NCBI GenBank assembly: GCA_963848825.1
Contig: CAWKFA010000016.1
Span: forward strand, 124,001 to 188,000
DNA length: 64,000 nt
Reading direction: 5' to 3'
DNA from: CAVVSQ01 sp963848825
GTDB lineage: Bacteria; Planctomycetota; Planctomycetia; Gemmatales; Gemmataceae
The translations under genes and the position numbers were made by a program. Under the pieces are notes generated by a model that did not search any database, was not told the origin of the DNA, and saw nothing but the letters and a program-made list of their open reading frames with translations. Shown one piece after another: positions 29,729 through 39,227 of the stretch; the stretch's first letter is position 1, and each line of letters starts with the position of its first letter.

Positions 29729-30142
29729 TACAAGCCAACCCTTGGCGCTGGCGCGTCGCTGAACTGTTTGTTGCAAGCCGCAGTCATTTTCTTCTTGAAG
29801 TTACCTATCAACGAGGGATGGAGACTTTTGCCACGCAGGTGCCTTACGAAGCGTGGTTTTCGGCAGCAGAGCTGGCATGGCGTCATTTTATAGGCGCCGA
29901 CTCTCGACAACAACCGCGCGTTCCCGGACGACACTTACGCCTACTCGCGTGATTTCGCCCATTCCCGCCAGCTTCCAGTTCGTGATGATACCGTCGGCTT
30001 TCCTTGGACGTGGATGGATTGTAATTTTCAGTTCGGCCAGGCAATGGCCGATACAACCGTTAGATGACGATTAATCGTCATTTTTTGCCATGGTCGGATC
30101 GCCTTCCAGGCAAAATAGGCAAGTTGCAAGGAGCACACCAAT
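29729..30142. other. Intergenic region between the nuclease pair and the efflux operon
   Basis: This 414-base stretch separates divergent transcription units and must carry both promoters. No gene is supported in it. It contains the 18-base palindrome at 30064-30081 and an AAGGAG ribosome site just before 30143. Confidence 0.4.
30064..30081. promoter_or_regulatory. Perfect 18-base palindrome, candidate operator of the metal efflux operon
   Basis: ATGACGATTAATCGTCAT reads the same on both strands and lies 62 bases before the outer-membrane factor gene. A run of six T follows directly, so a short terminator is an alternative reading. A gapless two-fold site is typical of dimeric regulators. 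Confidence 0.45.
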
Positions 30143-31996
30143 ATGTCCAAGATGCTTTGGTTGGGACCGCTCCTCGTGGTTCTCGCAGGTTGTTATACGC
30201 GAGCGCGCCCCGAGGTAGATGGGTTGGTGTGCACTTCCGCCAATCGGCAGGTGGATTTTCTTCCGGCCACTTCTGTCGGCGTTTCTGTTAGCCAAAAAGA
30301 GGAAAGCACTTTACCATTCAAAAATGTCGACGGTCCGTCCGTTGATCGCGCCACGGTAGTCCCCGCCAGTTTCGGCGAATCGACTGGTGATGGCAGGATA
30401 GCCAATACGGTATTTGACAATTTGCTTCAGGTATCGGCGCAGGAACCAGGGAAGTCGGCAGAGCCGGCCAAGGTCCCCGCCTTCTTCAAGCGTATGCAGG
30501 TCCCCCTTGAGGTGCCCGGCGCCAACGTCCCCCCAATCAAGCTGCCGGCGCGTACCGATGAAAATGCCTTCAAGGCCGCCGTGAATAAATACTTCCCGCC
30601 GCTGCCGGCCGTTGGTCCTGACCCCCTGCCTATCCCTGGCGCGGATGGAGTGCCGCTGACCTTAACCGACTTGCAAAGAATGGCGCGTGGTAACAGCCCA
30701 CTGCTGCGTCAGGCTGCCGCTGACGTGGCCGCCGCCAAGGGGGCAGCGATTCAAGCCGGCGCCTATCCAAATCCGTTGGCTGGTGTCCAGAGCACGACCG
30801 CGAGCAATACCGGCGGCCCAAGTTACGGCATTATCCTCGGCCAGACCATCACTACCATGGGCAAGAAGAAGCTGGCGGAAGCGGCCGCCATCATGGACCT
30901 GGAGAATGCCCAGCTCGCCTATCACCGGGCCGAAACCGACCTGATGGCAGCCGTGCGAACTGGTTATTTCCAGGTGCTGGTCGCTCAGGAAAGCATGCGG
31001 GCCAACCGTGCACTCGTGAGCCTGACCGATGAGGTTTACAAGGTCAACGTCGATCAGGTGATGGGCGGCGCGGTGGCCGTCTACGAACCGATGCAGGTCG
31101 CCGTCTTCGCCGCGCAGGCACGCCAGGGCCTCATCATCGCGCGCAATAGCTATACCCTGGCCTGGAAACAGCTGGCGGCAGCCCTGGGTACGATTAACAT
31201 GAAGCCCGCGCCGCTCGAGGGCCGCGTGGACATGCCGCTCCCGAAATATGAATATGACCAGGTCCTGGCCCACGTTCTGAGCAAACATACCGATATTGCG
31301 GTCGCCACCAATACCCAGCAAAAGGCGCGCTATAACCTTCGCCTGGCGGAGGTCACTGCCGTGCCCGACGTCACCGTGACCACCACGATAGCCAACGACA
31401 ATAGCCTTGGTGTGAGCAACCGGGTCACTGCTGGCTTGCAGGCGACGGTGCCGGTCCCTGTTTGGGATCGCAACCTCGGGGCCATTCAACAAGCCAGGGG
31501 CAACTTGATGCGCGCCGTCGAGGAGCAACATCGCGTGGAGATGGACCTATCGACGCGCGTCGCCGAGGCTTACCGCCGCTACGCCGAAAGTCGCGATGTG
31601 CTGGCGCTTTATCGTGATGACATTCTACCCAAGCAGGTCCAGGCATTTCGAGGCGCCGTTGCCCGCCATTATGGGGCGGAGCCGGATAAAGTTGCTTATA
31701 CGGACTTGATCACGTCCGAACAAAACCTCGTGAGCGTGATTGGCCCTTATGTTGCCGCTTTGTCGGCCCAATGGCAAGCCGTGGTCGACGTGGCCAACCT
31801 GCTGCAGACTGAGGATGTCTTCCAGGCGCAAGGTATCTTTCCCGCCGCGCCGCTGCCGAACTTGGAAGAACTGCTCAAGCTATCGTGCTGCCACCCGTGC
31901 AGTGCCCTCCCTGTTACCGGCGTGACGGGCCCGAACTACGCCTGGCCCCCGGCCGGGTTCACGCCTCACCTGGGTACGCCGCGTTCCGAGAATTGA
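30143..31996 (+). CDS. Outer-membrane efflux protein (TolC/CzcC-like lipoprotein)
   Basis: The start at 30143 opens a lipoprotein signal with lipobox LAGC (Cys17). After a Pro-rich linker of about 150 residues, two OEP repeats follow. The first has LTDLQRMARGNSPLLRQAAADVAAAKGA and GGPSYGIILGQTI, and the second has QQARGNLMRAVEEQH and DLSTRVAEAYRRYAES. At 617 residues it is longer than usual (about 420-480) because of the N-terminal extension. The protein would form the outer-membrane channel for the RND pump encoded downstream at 35133. A Cys-containing, Pro-rich C-terminus (SCCHPCSALP) is an unusual tail that could bind metal. It is the first gene of the operon. Confidence 0.85.
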   Translation: MSKMLWLGPLLVVLAGCYTRARPEVDGLVCTSANRQVDFLPATSVGVSVSQKEESTLPFKNVDGPSVDRATVVPASFGESTGDGRIANTVFDNLLQVSAQEPGKSAEPAKVPAFFKRMQVPLEVPGANVPPIKLPARTDENAFKAAVNKYFPPLPAVGPDPLPIPGADGVPLTLTDLQRMARGNSPLLRQAAADVAAAKGAAIQAGAYPNPLAGVQSTTASNTGGPSYGIILGQTITTMGKKKLAEAAAIMDLENAQLAYHRAETDLMAAVRTGYFQVLVAQESMRANRALVSLTDEVYKVNVDQVMGGAVAVYEPMQVAVFAAQARQGLIIARNSYTLAWKQLAAALGTINMKPAPLEGRVDMPLPKYEYDQVLAHVLSKHTDIAVATNTQQKARYNLRLAEVTAVPDVTVTTTIANDNSLGVSNRVTAGLQATVPVPVWDRNLGAIQQARGNLMRAVEEQHRVEMDLSTRVAEAYRRYAESRDVLALYRDDILPKQVQAFRGAVARHYGAEPDKVAYTDLITSEQNLVSVIGPYVAALSAQWQAVVDVANLLQTEDVFQAQGIFPAAPLPNLEELLKLSCCHPCSALPVTGVTGPNYAWPPAGFTPHLGTPRSEN

Positions 31997-32052
31997 CAAA
32001 GAAACAGCCAAGGGCGAACTTTCATGACGGGCAGGAAGTAGGAGGATTGGCC

Positions 32053-33118
32053 GTGAAGAAATCTATACGAAAATTATTGGCACTGGCGCTGGCCGCACTC
32101 GTCGGCGACCGGGCGATTGCTCAATCACCGAGCAGCCTTGATATTCCTGCCCATGCAGTGCCCACGGCGATCCAACCCAGTGGCATACACATGGCCATCG
32201 GCGACGGCCACGACTCCATACCCGACTTTGGGGTTGCCCTACTGCAGTGCCCCTGAAAAGTGCGCGCCGCATGAAGACAATAATGGAGACCTGCTCAAGG
32301 GGGACCCCCTTTTGGATTGCTCCGCATGGGCCACGGGTCTTGGCTGGTTCGGTGCGTTCGAGATCGACGCCGTCGGCTCATCGGTACGCGCCGGCTTGAA
32401 TGCTCCGGTCACGGTCGCGGGTGTGACATCGCGTGTCCAGTTGCCAGACGCTCGCCTGGGCTGGTCCGCCATGCCGCATATGGAGGTCGGCTATCGTATG
32501 GGTCAGGCTGCCGGCGAAATTATTGTCGGCTATCATGGCTTGAACGCGGCAGGTTCCGGCACCATCGCGGCCTTTGACGCGGCGGGAAATAGCGCGCCGC
32601 TAAGCAGTCATCTTGACGTGAGCATCGTCGATATCGACTACGGTAGCCGGGAGACGGCGCTTGGCCCGCTTTGGGACATGAAATGGCGTACCGGAGTACG
32701 TATCGCCACGGTCTTTTACGACTCGGAGGCGACTACACCCCTACTGAGCGAGCGTGACAGCAATCATTTCGTCGGCGCTGGTGTTCATTTTGGGCTAAAT
32801 CTGAAACGCCGCCTGGGTAATACAGGTTTCGCGCTTCTCGGGCAGCTTGACAGTGGCGTTGTCCTTGGCCATGTCCATCAACTCTATCAACAATCGGTAA
32901 CGGGCGTGGGCAGCGGTCTGACAGACTCGTCCGCGAATGAACCGGCCCCCAGCCTGGAAATAATGTTCGGTGTCGACTTCTCTCCTCGGTCCAACCCTAA
33001 TCTGCGCTTTGCCACAGGGTATTTGTTTCAGCGCTGGTGGAGTGTCGGCGAAACCGCCGGCATATTCGGGGACGTGACCTATCAAGGCGTCTTTTGCCGT
33101 GGCGAATGGCGGTATTGA
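32053..33118 (+). CDS. Lpg1974/BBP7-like outer-membrane beta-barrel protein; one frameshift
   Basis: GTG at 32053 has GGAGG seven bases upstream and opens a signal peptide (KKSIRKLLALALAALVGDRAIAQ). The frame changes in the GGGG at 32229-32232; after it the protein continues from APEKCAPHEDN to the stop at 33118, about 354 residues in total. The remainder alternates short amphipathic strands, for example LGWFGAFEIDAVGSSV, MEVGYRMGQAAGEIIVGYHG, WDMKWRTGVRIATVFYD and NHFVGAGVHFGLNL, and it ends in an aromatic residue (WRY), as outer-membrane barrels often do. Similar proteins are common in Gemmata-like bacteria. It sits between the efflux channel and adaptor genes, so a role in metal handling is possible but unproven. 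Confidence 0.72.
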
Positions 33119-33499
33119 ACCACCCGCCCTCGTGATGGCCGGATTCGGCAGCAATCCCCCACAAATCCAGTTGGTATACTATTCGGGCACCTTTCTGAAC
33201 CTCCGGCTCTTGAAAAGCGTACCATCAGAGCGTGCCGCCGGCGGCATCCGGATCGATTTCAGCTTACCCGCTTGTAACGCATATTGCATTTACTATGACC
33301 TGTTTCCTGCTAGAATAGTGCGACGGGTTCCAGAACCCATCGACTCAAGCACTCGCGCATCGTTGGTTATTACGCCGCGCAAACATTGCCTGCTAACCAA
33401 CTTAATACACGCCAGGGTTGGCGACAACCTACCGGTTGCAGTGTCCTGACGTCGAATGGGTTCTCGTACCGCTCTCGACCAGCCAAAACCGAGGGACTC
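33119..33499 (+). promoter_or_regulatory. Gap before the adaptor gene with a candidate sigma70-like promoter
   Basis: In this 381-base gap, TTTACT (33289-33294) and TAGAAT (33311-33316) are 16 bases apart in a locally AT-rich stretch and could form a promoter for the adaptor and pump genes. I see no gene here. The adaptor's ribosome site GAGGG lies at 33491-33495. Confidence 0.3.
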
Positions 33500-35005
33500 A
33501 TGTCCATTAGTCTTCTGTTGCAATCCCGTTGGTTCCGCGTTGCCATCGTGGCGGTTGTTATCGTGGCTGGCCTGGGCGCCATGGCCATTCCCAAGGTCCA
33601 AGAATTGTTTTCTCACAATGGGCAGCCGAAGGAAACAAAGAAAAACAGCAAAGACAGTGATGAAGGCGCCGAATTCATTCAAGTGGGAACTGACCAGGGC
33701 CTGCGACTCGCGCCGGAAACCGCGAAGAGCTTGGACGTCAAGGCGGTCAAGGTTGTTCTGGCCACCAAGGAACGACCTCTGCCCCCGCAGATTGGCACGC
33801 TCAACTACGACAATGATCGCGTATTCTCCGTCCCCTCACGTTTCCCTGGTGAATTGATTGAAGTTCGCGGGGTGGTGGATACCGACGCGCCAATCTCACC
33901 GACTCGGGAACGTCCCCTGCGTTTCGGCGACAGGTTAAAACAGGGCGATCTGCTGGCGGTCGTTTGGAGCCAACAATTTGGTACCTCGAAGGCGGCGCTC
34001 GTCGACGCGGTCGGTGCCTTGCGCTTGAGCCAGGCCACGTTAAAGCGTTACGAAGAGCTGGACAAAAAAGGGGTCGTTCCCGAATCCACGCTTCGCGTCG
34101 CGGAACGCCAGGTACAGATCGACACCAACACGCTACTGACGGCGGAACGAAGCCTGCGGATGTGGAAATTGACCGATAAGGAAATCGACGACATCAAATC
34201 GGAAGCCCAGCTGCTCCTCGATCAAAAAAAGCCACGCAAGGCCGACGACGAAATGAAATGGGCGCGCGTGGAAATCCGCGTACCCATCGACAGGAGCAAT
34301 CCCAATCAAGATCTGGTGCTCGTTGAAAAAAATACTAATCTCAACGCCATGGTCGATCCCATGAATTCGACGCCGTTATTCAAACTGGCCGACACCAGCC
34401 GTTTGCAAATCTGCGTTTTCCCGCCGGAGGAGTATTTGCCGATCATTACCGAAGGGCTTTCCAAGCGTGGACCTGGTCGTATGCGCTGGGACGTTCGCTT
34501 TCTGTCCGACCCGGCCAACATCCCGCCGCGCCAGCTTGACATCGTGCAGATCAGTCCCGCGCTCGAGCCGACCATGCAGCGTCCGATGGTCCTTGGTTAC
34601 ATGCCGAACCCTGAAGGGAAATATCGTGTCGGGCAAACGGTCACGGCCACCATTTATGTGCCGCCTGATGAAAACACCGTTGAGATCCCCACGAATGCGC
34701 TGAATCAAGTCGAAGGGCAGGCCCTGGTTTTCGTTCAGGGCGATTTGACCAAGCACGAATACACGCTGCGGCGCATTCCCATCGTTCGCAGTTTCAAGGA
34801 CGTGACGTACGTGCGCACGAAACTCACCGAGGAAGAAAAGAAAATGTCGGATGCGGAAGTGGCCGCGGGTCGACGGCCCATGCAGCCTCTACTTCCGGGT
34901 GAACATGTGATTACCGGCATGGTCGTGCAGATGACCAGCGCCCTCGAGGATCTTGCTGTCAAGCAACAGGCCAGCAAGGAACGTGAAGTCACCGCCAGGA
35001 AGTAA
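33500..35005 (+). CDS. RND efflux periplasmic adaptor (CzcB/CusB-like)
   Basis: The ATG at 33500 with GAGGG upstream is preferred over a start 38 codons earlier, because it opens a membrane anchor (FRVAIVAVVIVAGLGAMAI). The 501-residue protein shows the membrane-fusion fold: a first beta-barrel/lipoyl segment (RVFSVPSRFPGELIEVRG), a helical hairpin around residues 160-260 (TSKAALVDAVGALRLSQATLKRYEELDKKG), the second lipoyl half (KWARVEIRVPI) and the C-terminal barrel (GQTVTATIYVPPDENTVEIP). It would link the inner-membrane pump at 35133 to the outer-membrane channel at 30143. Metal specificity cannot be read directly; heavy metals are inferred from the pump type. Confidence 0.86.
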   Translation: MSISLLLQSRWFRVAIVAVVIVAGLGAMAIPKVQELFSHNGQPKETKKNSKDSDEGAEFIQVGTDQGLRLAPETAKSLDVKAVKVVLATKERPLPPQIGTLNYDNDRVFSVPSRFPGELIEVRGVVDTDAPISPTRERPLRFGDRLKQGDLLAVVWSQQFGTSKAALVDAVGALRLSQATLKRYEELDKKGVVPESTLRVAERQVQIDTNTLLTAERSLRMWKLTDKEIDDIKSEAQLLLDQKKPRKADDEMKWARVEIRVPIDRSNPNQDLVLVEKNTNLNAMVDPMNSTPLFKLADTSRLQICVFPPEEYLPIITEGLSKRGPGRMRWDVRFLSDPANIPPRQLDIVQISPALEPTMQRPMVLGYMPNPEGKYRVGQTVTATIYVPPDENTVEIPTNALNQVEGQALVFVQGDLTKHEYTLRRIPIVRSFKDVTYVRTKLTEEEKKMSDAEVAAGRRPMQPLLPGEHVITGMVVQMTSALEDLAVKQQASKEREVTARK

Positions 35006-35132
35006 GCTGGCCGCCTGCTGGTCGAGGACGCCATCTTCTATCTCCGCGATCTAGCAACAAGCATTGTTTTTAAGCGGGGACCATCAGGCTTTGGCTCCCT
35101 TCTCTGCATCACGCTGAATTTCGGAGCACGCG

Positions 35133-38100
35133 ATGGTACGTAAGTTAATTGCCTGGGCGCTCGATAATCCCCTTATTGTCATTCTGTTGGCCATCAGCGC
35201 CGGCGGCGTCGGCTTTTATTCATTCCTGCATATCAATGTGGAAGCCTATCCCGATCCAGCCCCGGCACTTATCGAGGTCGTTGCCCAGTGGCCGGGCGCT
35301 TCCGCGGAGGAAATGGAACGCCTCGTCACGGTGCCGCTGGAAATCACGCTGGCCGGCATCCCGGGCCTGAAGGCCACGCACAGTCGTTCGCTTTTCGGCT
35401 TGACCCACCTGCGCAACGTCTTCGACTATGGCTACGACCACGTGCAGGCCAGGCAAGAAGTGATCAACCGCCTGCAGATGATCACCCAGCCGCTGCCTTC
35501 GGGAGTTACTCCGCTCATTTCCCCCGCCAGTCCGATTGGCGAAATCTATCGGTACACGCTCATTGTGCCCAAAACGGAAAATGGCAAGGATATTTACACG
35601 CTCAATGACATCAAGGCTCTCCAGGACTGGATGCTTGAGCGGGAATTTCGACGCGTGCCCCGCATCATCGATGTCACGAGTTCTGGAGGCACGGTGAAGC
35701 GGTATGAAGTTCAGCCGGATCCGGAACGCCTCAAGCGCTTTGGAATCACGCTGACACAGCTCCAAAACGCGCTGGCCAACAGCAACTCCAATGTCGGCGG
35801 CGATTTCCTCGTTCAAGGGCATACGGTGCAAATGGTGCGCTGCGTCGGCGTCCTGGGAGGCGGCAAGGACCCGATCGAACGCGCCATCGGCATGAAGACA
35901 GCCAAGGAAGCGGCGGCTTACCTACGCGAGGAGGAATGCAAGCGCCTGAGTGAGATCCGCAGCATTGTCATAACCTCCGTGAACAACGTGGCGATCCGGA
36001 TCGACGATGTCGTCCAGGGCGGCCCCCTGCCCTATCAGGATGCGCCGAGCACCGAGGGAGTGATTGTCAGTCACCAGTCACGTTTGGGGCGAGTGAGCCT
36101 CGACAAGGCCCTCGATGCCGAGGGCAAGCAATGGCGGCGGGAAGATGAAAAAGTCCAGGGAATCGTGCTCATGCGCAAAGGGGAGCAATCGCTCCCTTCG
36201 ATCGAAGGCGTCAAGGCGAAGGTCAAAGAATTGAACCAGCCCGGCCGCCTCTTGCCCGGCGTACAATTGGAGGCCTATTACGACCGTGAGGAATTGGTGC
36301 ATCTCACGACCCACACCGTGCAACACAACCTGATCGAAGGCATGGTGCTGGTAACCTTGATTCTGCTGATGTTCCTGAACAACGTGCGCGGGGCCTTGAT
36401 TGTCGCGATCAATATCCCCCTGGCACTCTTTTTCGCGTTTTCCGTGCTTTACCTCCAGGGCAAATCGGCGAACCTCCTTTCCATTGGGGCCGTGGACTTC
36501 GGCATCATCGTGGATTCCGCCGTAATCATGGTGGAAAATATCTATCGGCACTTGAGCGCGGGCGAACACCCGGAACTGCCCCTCAAACAGCGCATCCTGC
36601 TGGCCACGCACGAAGTCGATAAAGCCCTCTTCTTCTCGACGGCCATCATGGTTTGTGCCTTCATTCCACTCTTCACGATGAGCGGTGCCGAAGGGCAGTT
36701 GTTCGGCCCGATGGCCCATACCTACGCCTACGCGCTGGGTGGGGCTCTCTTCATGTCCCTGACGCTGGCGCCGGTGCTATGCTACTTTTTTCTCGGCAAA
36801 ACCAAACCCGCCTCGGACAGCTTCATCGTGCGTTTCATCAAAACCAGCTATCTACGACGGCTCCGCCAGTGCCTCAAGTATCGTTACGTTACCGTGGGTC
36901 TCATGGCCGCGCTGGTCGTTGTGACCGTGCTATGGCCCTTGCGCAACCTGGGGCGGGAATTCATGCCTGAACTCGAGGAAGGCAACCTGTGGATACGTGC
37001 CATTTTCCCGGTTCATGTATCACTCGACTCTGTCTCCGACCCGGTTCGTAAAGCCCGCGATATCATGAGTTCCGGGGAATATCCCGAAATCGCGGCCATC
37101 ATGGTTCAGGCCGGCAGGCCCGACGACGGCACCGACCCCGCCGGTTTCAACAACGTCGAGTTCTTCGTGCCGCTTCGTCCCGAAAAGAACTGGCCCACGG
37201 TAACCCGGCCAGATGGCGAGCGCAAAGTTCGCACCCGGCATGACATCACCGCCGACCTCGGCGCGGAGCTCAACCGCAAGCTACCCGGCATTGAATGGGC
37301 GTTTTCGCAGTATATCCGCGATAACGTCATGGAGGCCATCTCGGGCGTCAAGGGGGACAACTCCGTGAAAATATACGGCCCCGACCTGAACAAGCTGGAG
37401 GAACTCGCCGAGAAAGTGAAGAACAAGCTGGCGGCGGTACGCGGTGTTTATGACCTGGGTATTTATCGGATCATGGGCCAATCGAATTTCGAGTTCGCCG
37501 TGGACAAGGAGAAATGCAAGCGTTATGGCATACAGGTCGCCGACGTCAACAATGTGATCAACAGTGCCGTGCACGGCGCCCCTTTCACACAGATGGTCGA
37601 GGGGGAGAAAACCTTCGATGTGACCCTGCGCTGGCCGATGTTTCGCCGGCAGGACCAAAGTTCGATCCTGGAAATACCCGTGGACATCCTCAACAATTCG
37701 CTACTGGCGAGTTCCGTCCCGACGACCCAGCAAACGACAACCACCGGGGCGCAAACAGGCCTGTCCCCCACCGGGACCAGCAATCCCAACCCCGCGCTGG
37801 TCAGCAGCACCACGGCCATCTATGGTAATTTTCAGCCGCGCTTACGTCTGCGCAATCTCGTCTCCCCCGTGGGTGAAGATGGCCGGCCCAACTCTGATCC
37901 CAACGCCAGCTTTTCTCGCGCCGCCGGTTCCATGATCACGCGGGAACAGGGCAAGCGCTTTATTGCTGTCAAATTCAGCGTTCGTGACGATCGCGACCTC
38001 GCCAGCGCCGTAACGGAGGTACAGGAAACAACCAGGCCGCTGATCGAGCTTCCGTACCGGGTGGAATTTGGCGGAGAATTCGTGCAGATGGAAGACGCCG

Positions 38101-38621
38101 AGGGTCGTTTGCTGGTGATTATTCCACTATCGCTCGGCCTCATCTTCACGCTCCTCTACCTGGCGTTCCGCTCCATCCTCGACGTCATTGTCGTCTTTTC
38201 CAATGTCCTTGCCCTGGCCGTAGGCGGCATCTGGACCCTCTACTTGACGGGCACGAATTTCAGCATTTCCGCGGCCGTGGGCTTCATCTCCCTCTTTGGC
38301 GTTGCCATCATGGATGGCCTACTTACCATCTCCTATTTCAACGATTTGCGGGCGCACGGCCGCTCCGTGCAGGACGCCATCATGGAAGGGGCGGCCAAAC
38401 GTGTGCGGCCCTTGACCATGACGAGTTTGACGGCCATTCTCGGTTTGTTGCCGGCAGCTTTCTCGACGGCCATCGGCGCCCAAACCCAGCGGCCCCTGGC
38501 CATCGTGGTGGTTGGAGGCATGTTGACCACCCTGCTCCTGACCCGCTACCTGATGCCCGTCCTTTACACCTTCTATGGCTATCGCGAGCCGGTAGAGGGT
38601 GCATCGAACATGGCCCATTAA
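35133..38621 (+). CDS. Heavy-metal-type RND efflux pump (CzcA/CusA family)
   Basis: The 1162-residue pump has the twelve-helix RND layout with two large periplasmic loops. The first helix (NPLIVILLAISAGGVGFYSF) is followed by INVEAYPDPAPALIEVVAQWPG, a CzcA-type loop. Helix 4 carries VDFGIIVDSAVIMVENIYRH, with the Asp residues expected for proton relay in heavy-metal RND pumps. It is longer than usual (about 1040-1070) partly because of a Thr/Pro/Ser-rich insertion at residues about 854-937. The pump would export metal ions, with the adaptor (127 bases upstream) and the outer-membrane channel. The reading frame is intact over 3.5 kb. Confidence 0.9.
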   Translation: MVRKLIAWALDNPLIVILLAISAGGVGFYSFLHINVEAYPDPAPALIEVVAQWPGASAEEMERLVTVPLEITLAGIPGLKATHSRSLFGLTHLRNVFDYGYDHVQARQEVINRLQMITQPLPSGVTPLISPASPIGEIYRYTLIVPKTENGKDIYTLNDIKALQDWMLEREFRRVPRIIDVTSSGGTVKRYEVQPDPERLKRFGITLTQLQNALANSNSNVGGDFLVQGHTVQMVRCVGVLGGGKDPIERAIGMKTAKEAAAYLREEECKRLSEIRSIVITSVNNVAIRIDDVVQGGPLPYQDAPSTEGVIVSHQSRLGRVSLDKALDAEGKQWRREDEKVQGIVLMRKGEQSLPSIEGVKAKVKELNQPGRLLPGVQLEAYYDREELVHLTTHTVQHNLIEGMVLVTLILLMFLNNVRGALIVAINIPLALFFAFSVLYLQGKSANLLSIGAVDFGIIVDSAVIMVENIYRHLSAGEHPELPLKQRILLATHEVDKALFFSTAIMVCAFIPLFTMSGAEGQLFGPMAHTYAYALGGALFMSLTLAPVLCYFFLGKTKPASDSFIVRFIKTSYLRRLRQCLKYRYVTVGLMAALVVVTVLWPLRNLGREFMPELEEGNLWIRAIFPVHVSLDSVSDPVRKARDIMSSGEYPEIAAIMVQAGRPDDGTDPAGFNNVEFFVPLRPEKNWPTVTRPDGERKVRTRHDITADLGAELNRKLPGIEWAFSQYIRDNVMEAISGVKGDNSVKIYGPDLNKLEELAEKVKNKLAAVRGVYDLGIYRIMGQSNFEFAVDKEKCKRYGIQVADVNNVINSAVHGAPFTQMVEGEKTFDVTLRWPMFRRQDQSSILEIPVDILNNSLLASSVPTTQQTTTTGAQTGLSPTGTSNPNPALVSSTTAIYGNFQPRLRLRNLVSPVGEDGRPNSDPNASFSRAAGSMITREQGKRFIAVKFSVRDDRDLASAVTEVQETTRPLIELPYRVEFGGEFVQMEDAEGRLLVIIPLSLGLIFTLLYLAFRSILDVIVVFSNVLALAVGGIWTLYLTGTNFSISAAVGFISLFGVAIMDGLLTISYFNDLRAHGRSVQDAIMEGAAKRVRPLTMTSLTAILGLLPAAFSTAIGAQTQRPLAIVVVGGMLTTLLLTRYLMPVLYTFYGYREPVEGASNMAH

Positions 38622-38653
38622 TCACCCTCGTCCCCCCAGTCTCCGACAGTCCT

Positions 38654-38688
38654 GTAGGGTGGGTCAAGCGTAATCGCGCTGACCCACC
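38654..38688 (+). repeat. Single GGGTGGGTC hairpin element
   Basis: GTAGGGTGGGTCAAGCG followed by GCGCTGACCCACC forms a short hairpin. It is the same element as at 15063-15302 and 47606-47964, here 33 bases after the RND pump stop, where it could act as a terminator. Confidence 0.65.
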
Positions 38689-38995
38689 GACGCGCCCGCC
38701 GCGCTGAGTTATTGGTGGACTCCATCGCCCGCGCACACTTCGTCGCCAAGGTTTTACCAATCAGAAAGAGCCGATTCCTGGGAATATCCTTGGCAATCTA
38801 ACAGTCCGTGGGCTACTTGCCCAGGTCGCGAGGCCTTCGGCCCCTTCGAAATTAGGGCAACCGTATCGCATTTTCACATTGCACGGCATTCCTCTTTGAA
38901 TCCTTGCCAGCTTCGGTGTTACTTTTGTCGAAGATTTACCTGTCCACCGAGTTGATGTCTGCCAGTGATAGTTCAACCATTCAAGGAGCCATTTC

Positions 38996-39166
38996 ATGCC
39001 GCCCGCCGATATGCCGAGTCTCTTTAGTCGTTCGCTGGAGCCCGCCTCCAGGGGCAACTTGTCGCATTTCCCCTCTCTGCCAAAAGGGAATGTGTGTGAC
39101 GAAACGATGGAAGCGCAGCCATCAAGCTTCGAATTGCTTTGGATCGATATGGGAGGCGAAGGCTAA
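38996..39166 (+). CDS. Candidate small protein of 56 residues
   Basis: ATG at 38996 has AAGGAG eight bases upstream and a frame open for 56 codons to TAA at 39164-39166. The product begins MPPADMPSLFSRSLEPASRG and ends in an acidic, Trp-containing tail (LLWIDMGGEG). It has no membrane segment or signal, and I recognise no family. It lies in a 606-base gap between convergent efflux operons that otherwise holds only the repeat at 38654. The ribosome site is the only positive evidence, so this may be chance. Confidence 0.3.
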   Translation: MPPADMPSLFSRSLEPASRGNLSHFPSLPKGNVCDETMEAQPSSFELLWIDMGGEG

Positions 39167-39227
39167 CATCCAGGGAGGAATCAGATCGTCACGCGATGTT
39201 CCTCGGGCCTCCGCCCTCGGCTCCACA

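Noticed and set aside
36078..36719. Minus-strand frame of 213 codons opposite the metal RND pump
   Set aside because: It lies antisense to a conserved pump region and resembles no family.
38761..39057. Minus-strand frame of 98 codons between the efflux operons
   Set aside because: No ribosome site, no recognised domain, and unusual composition for a gene here.
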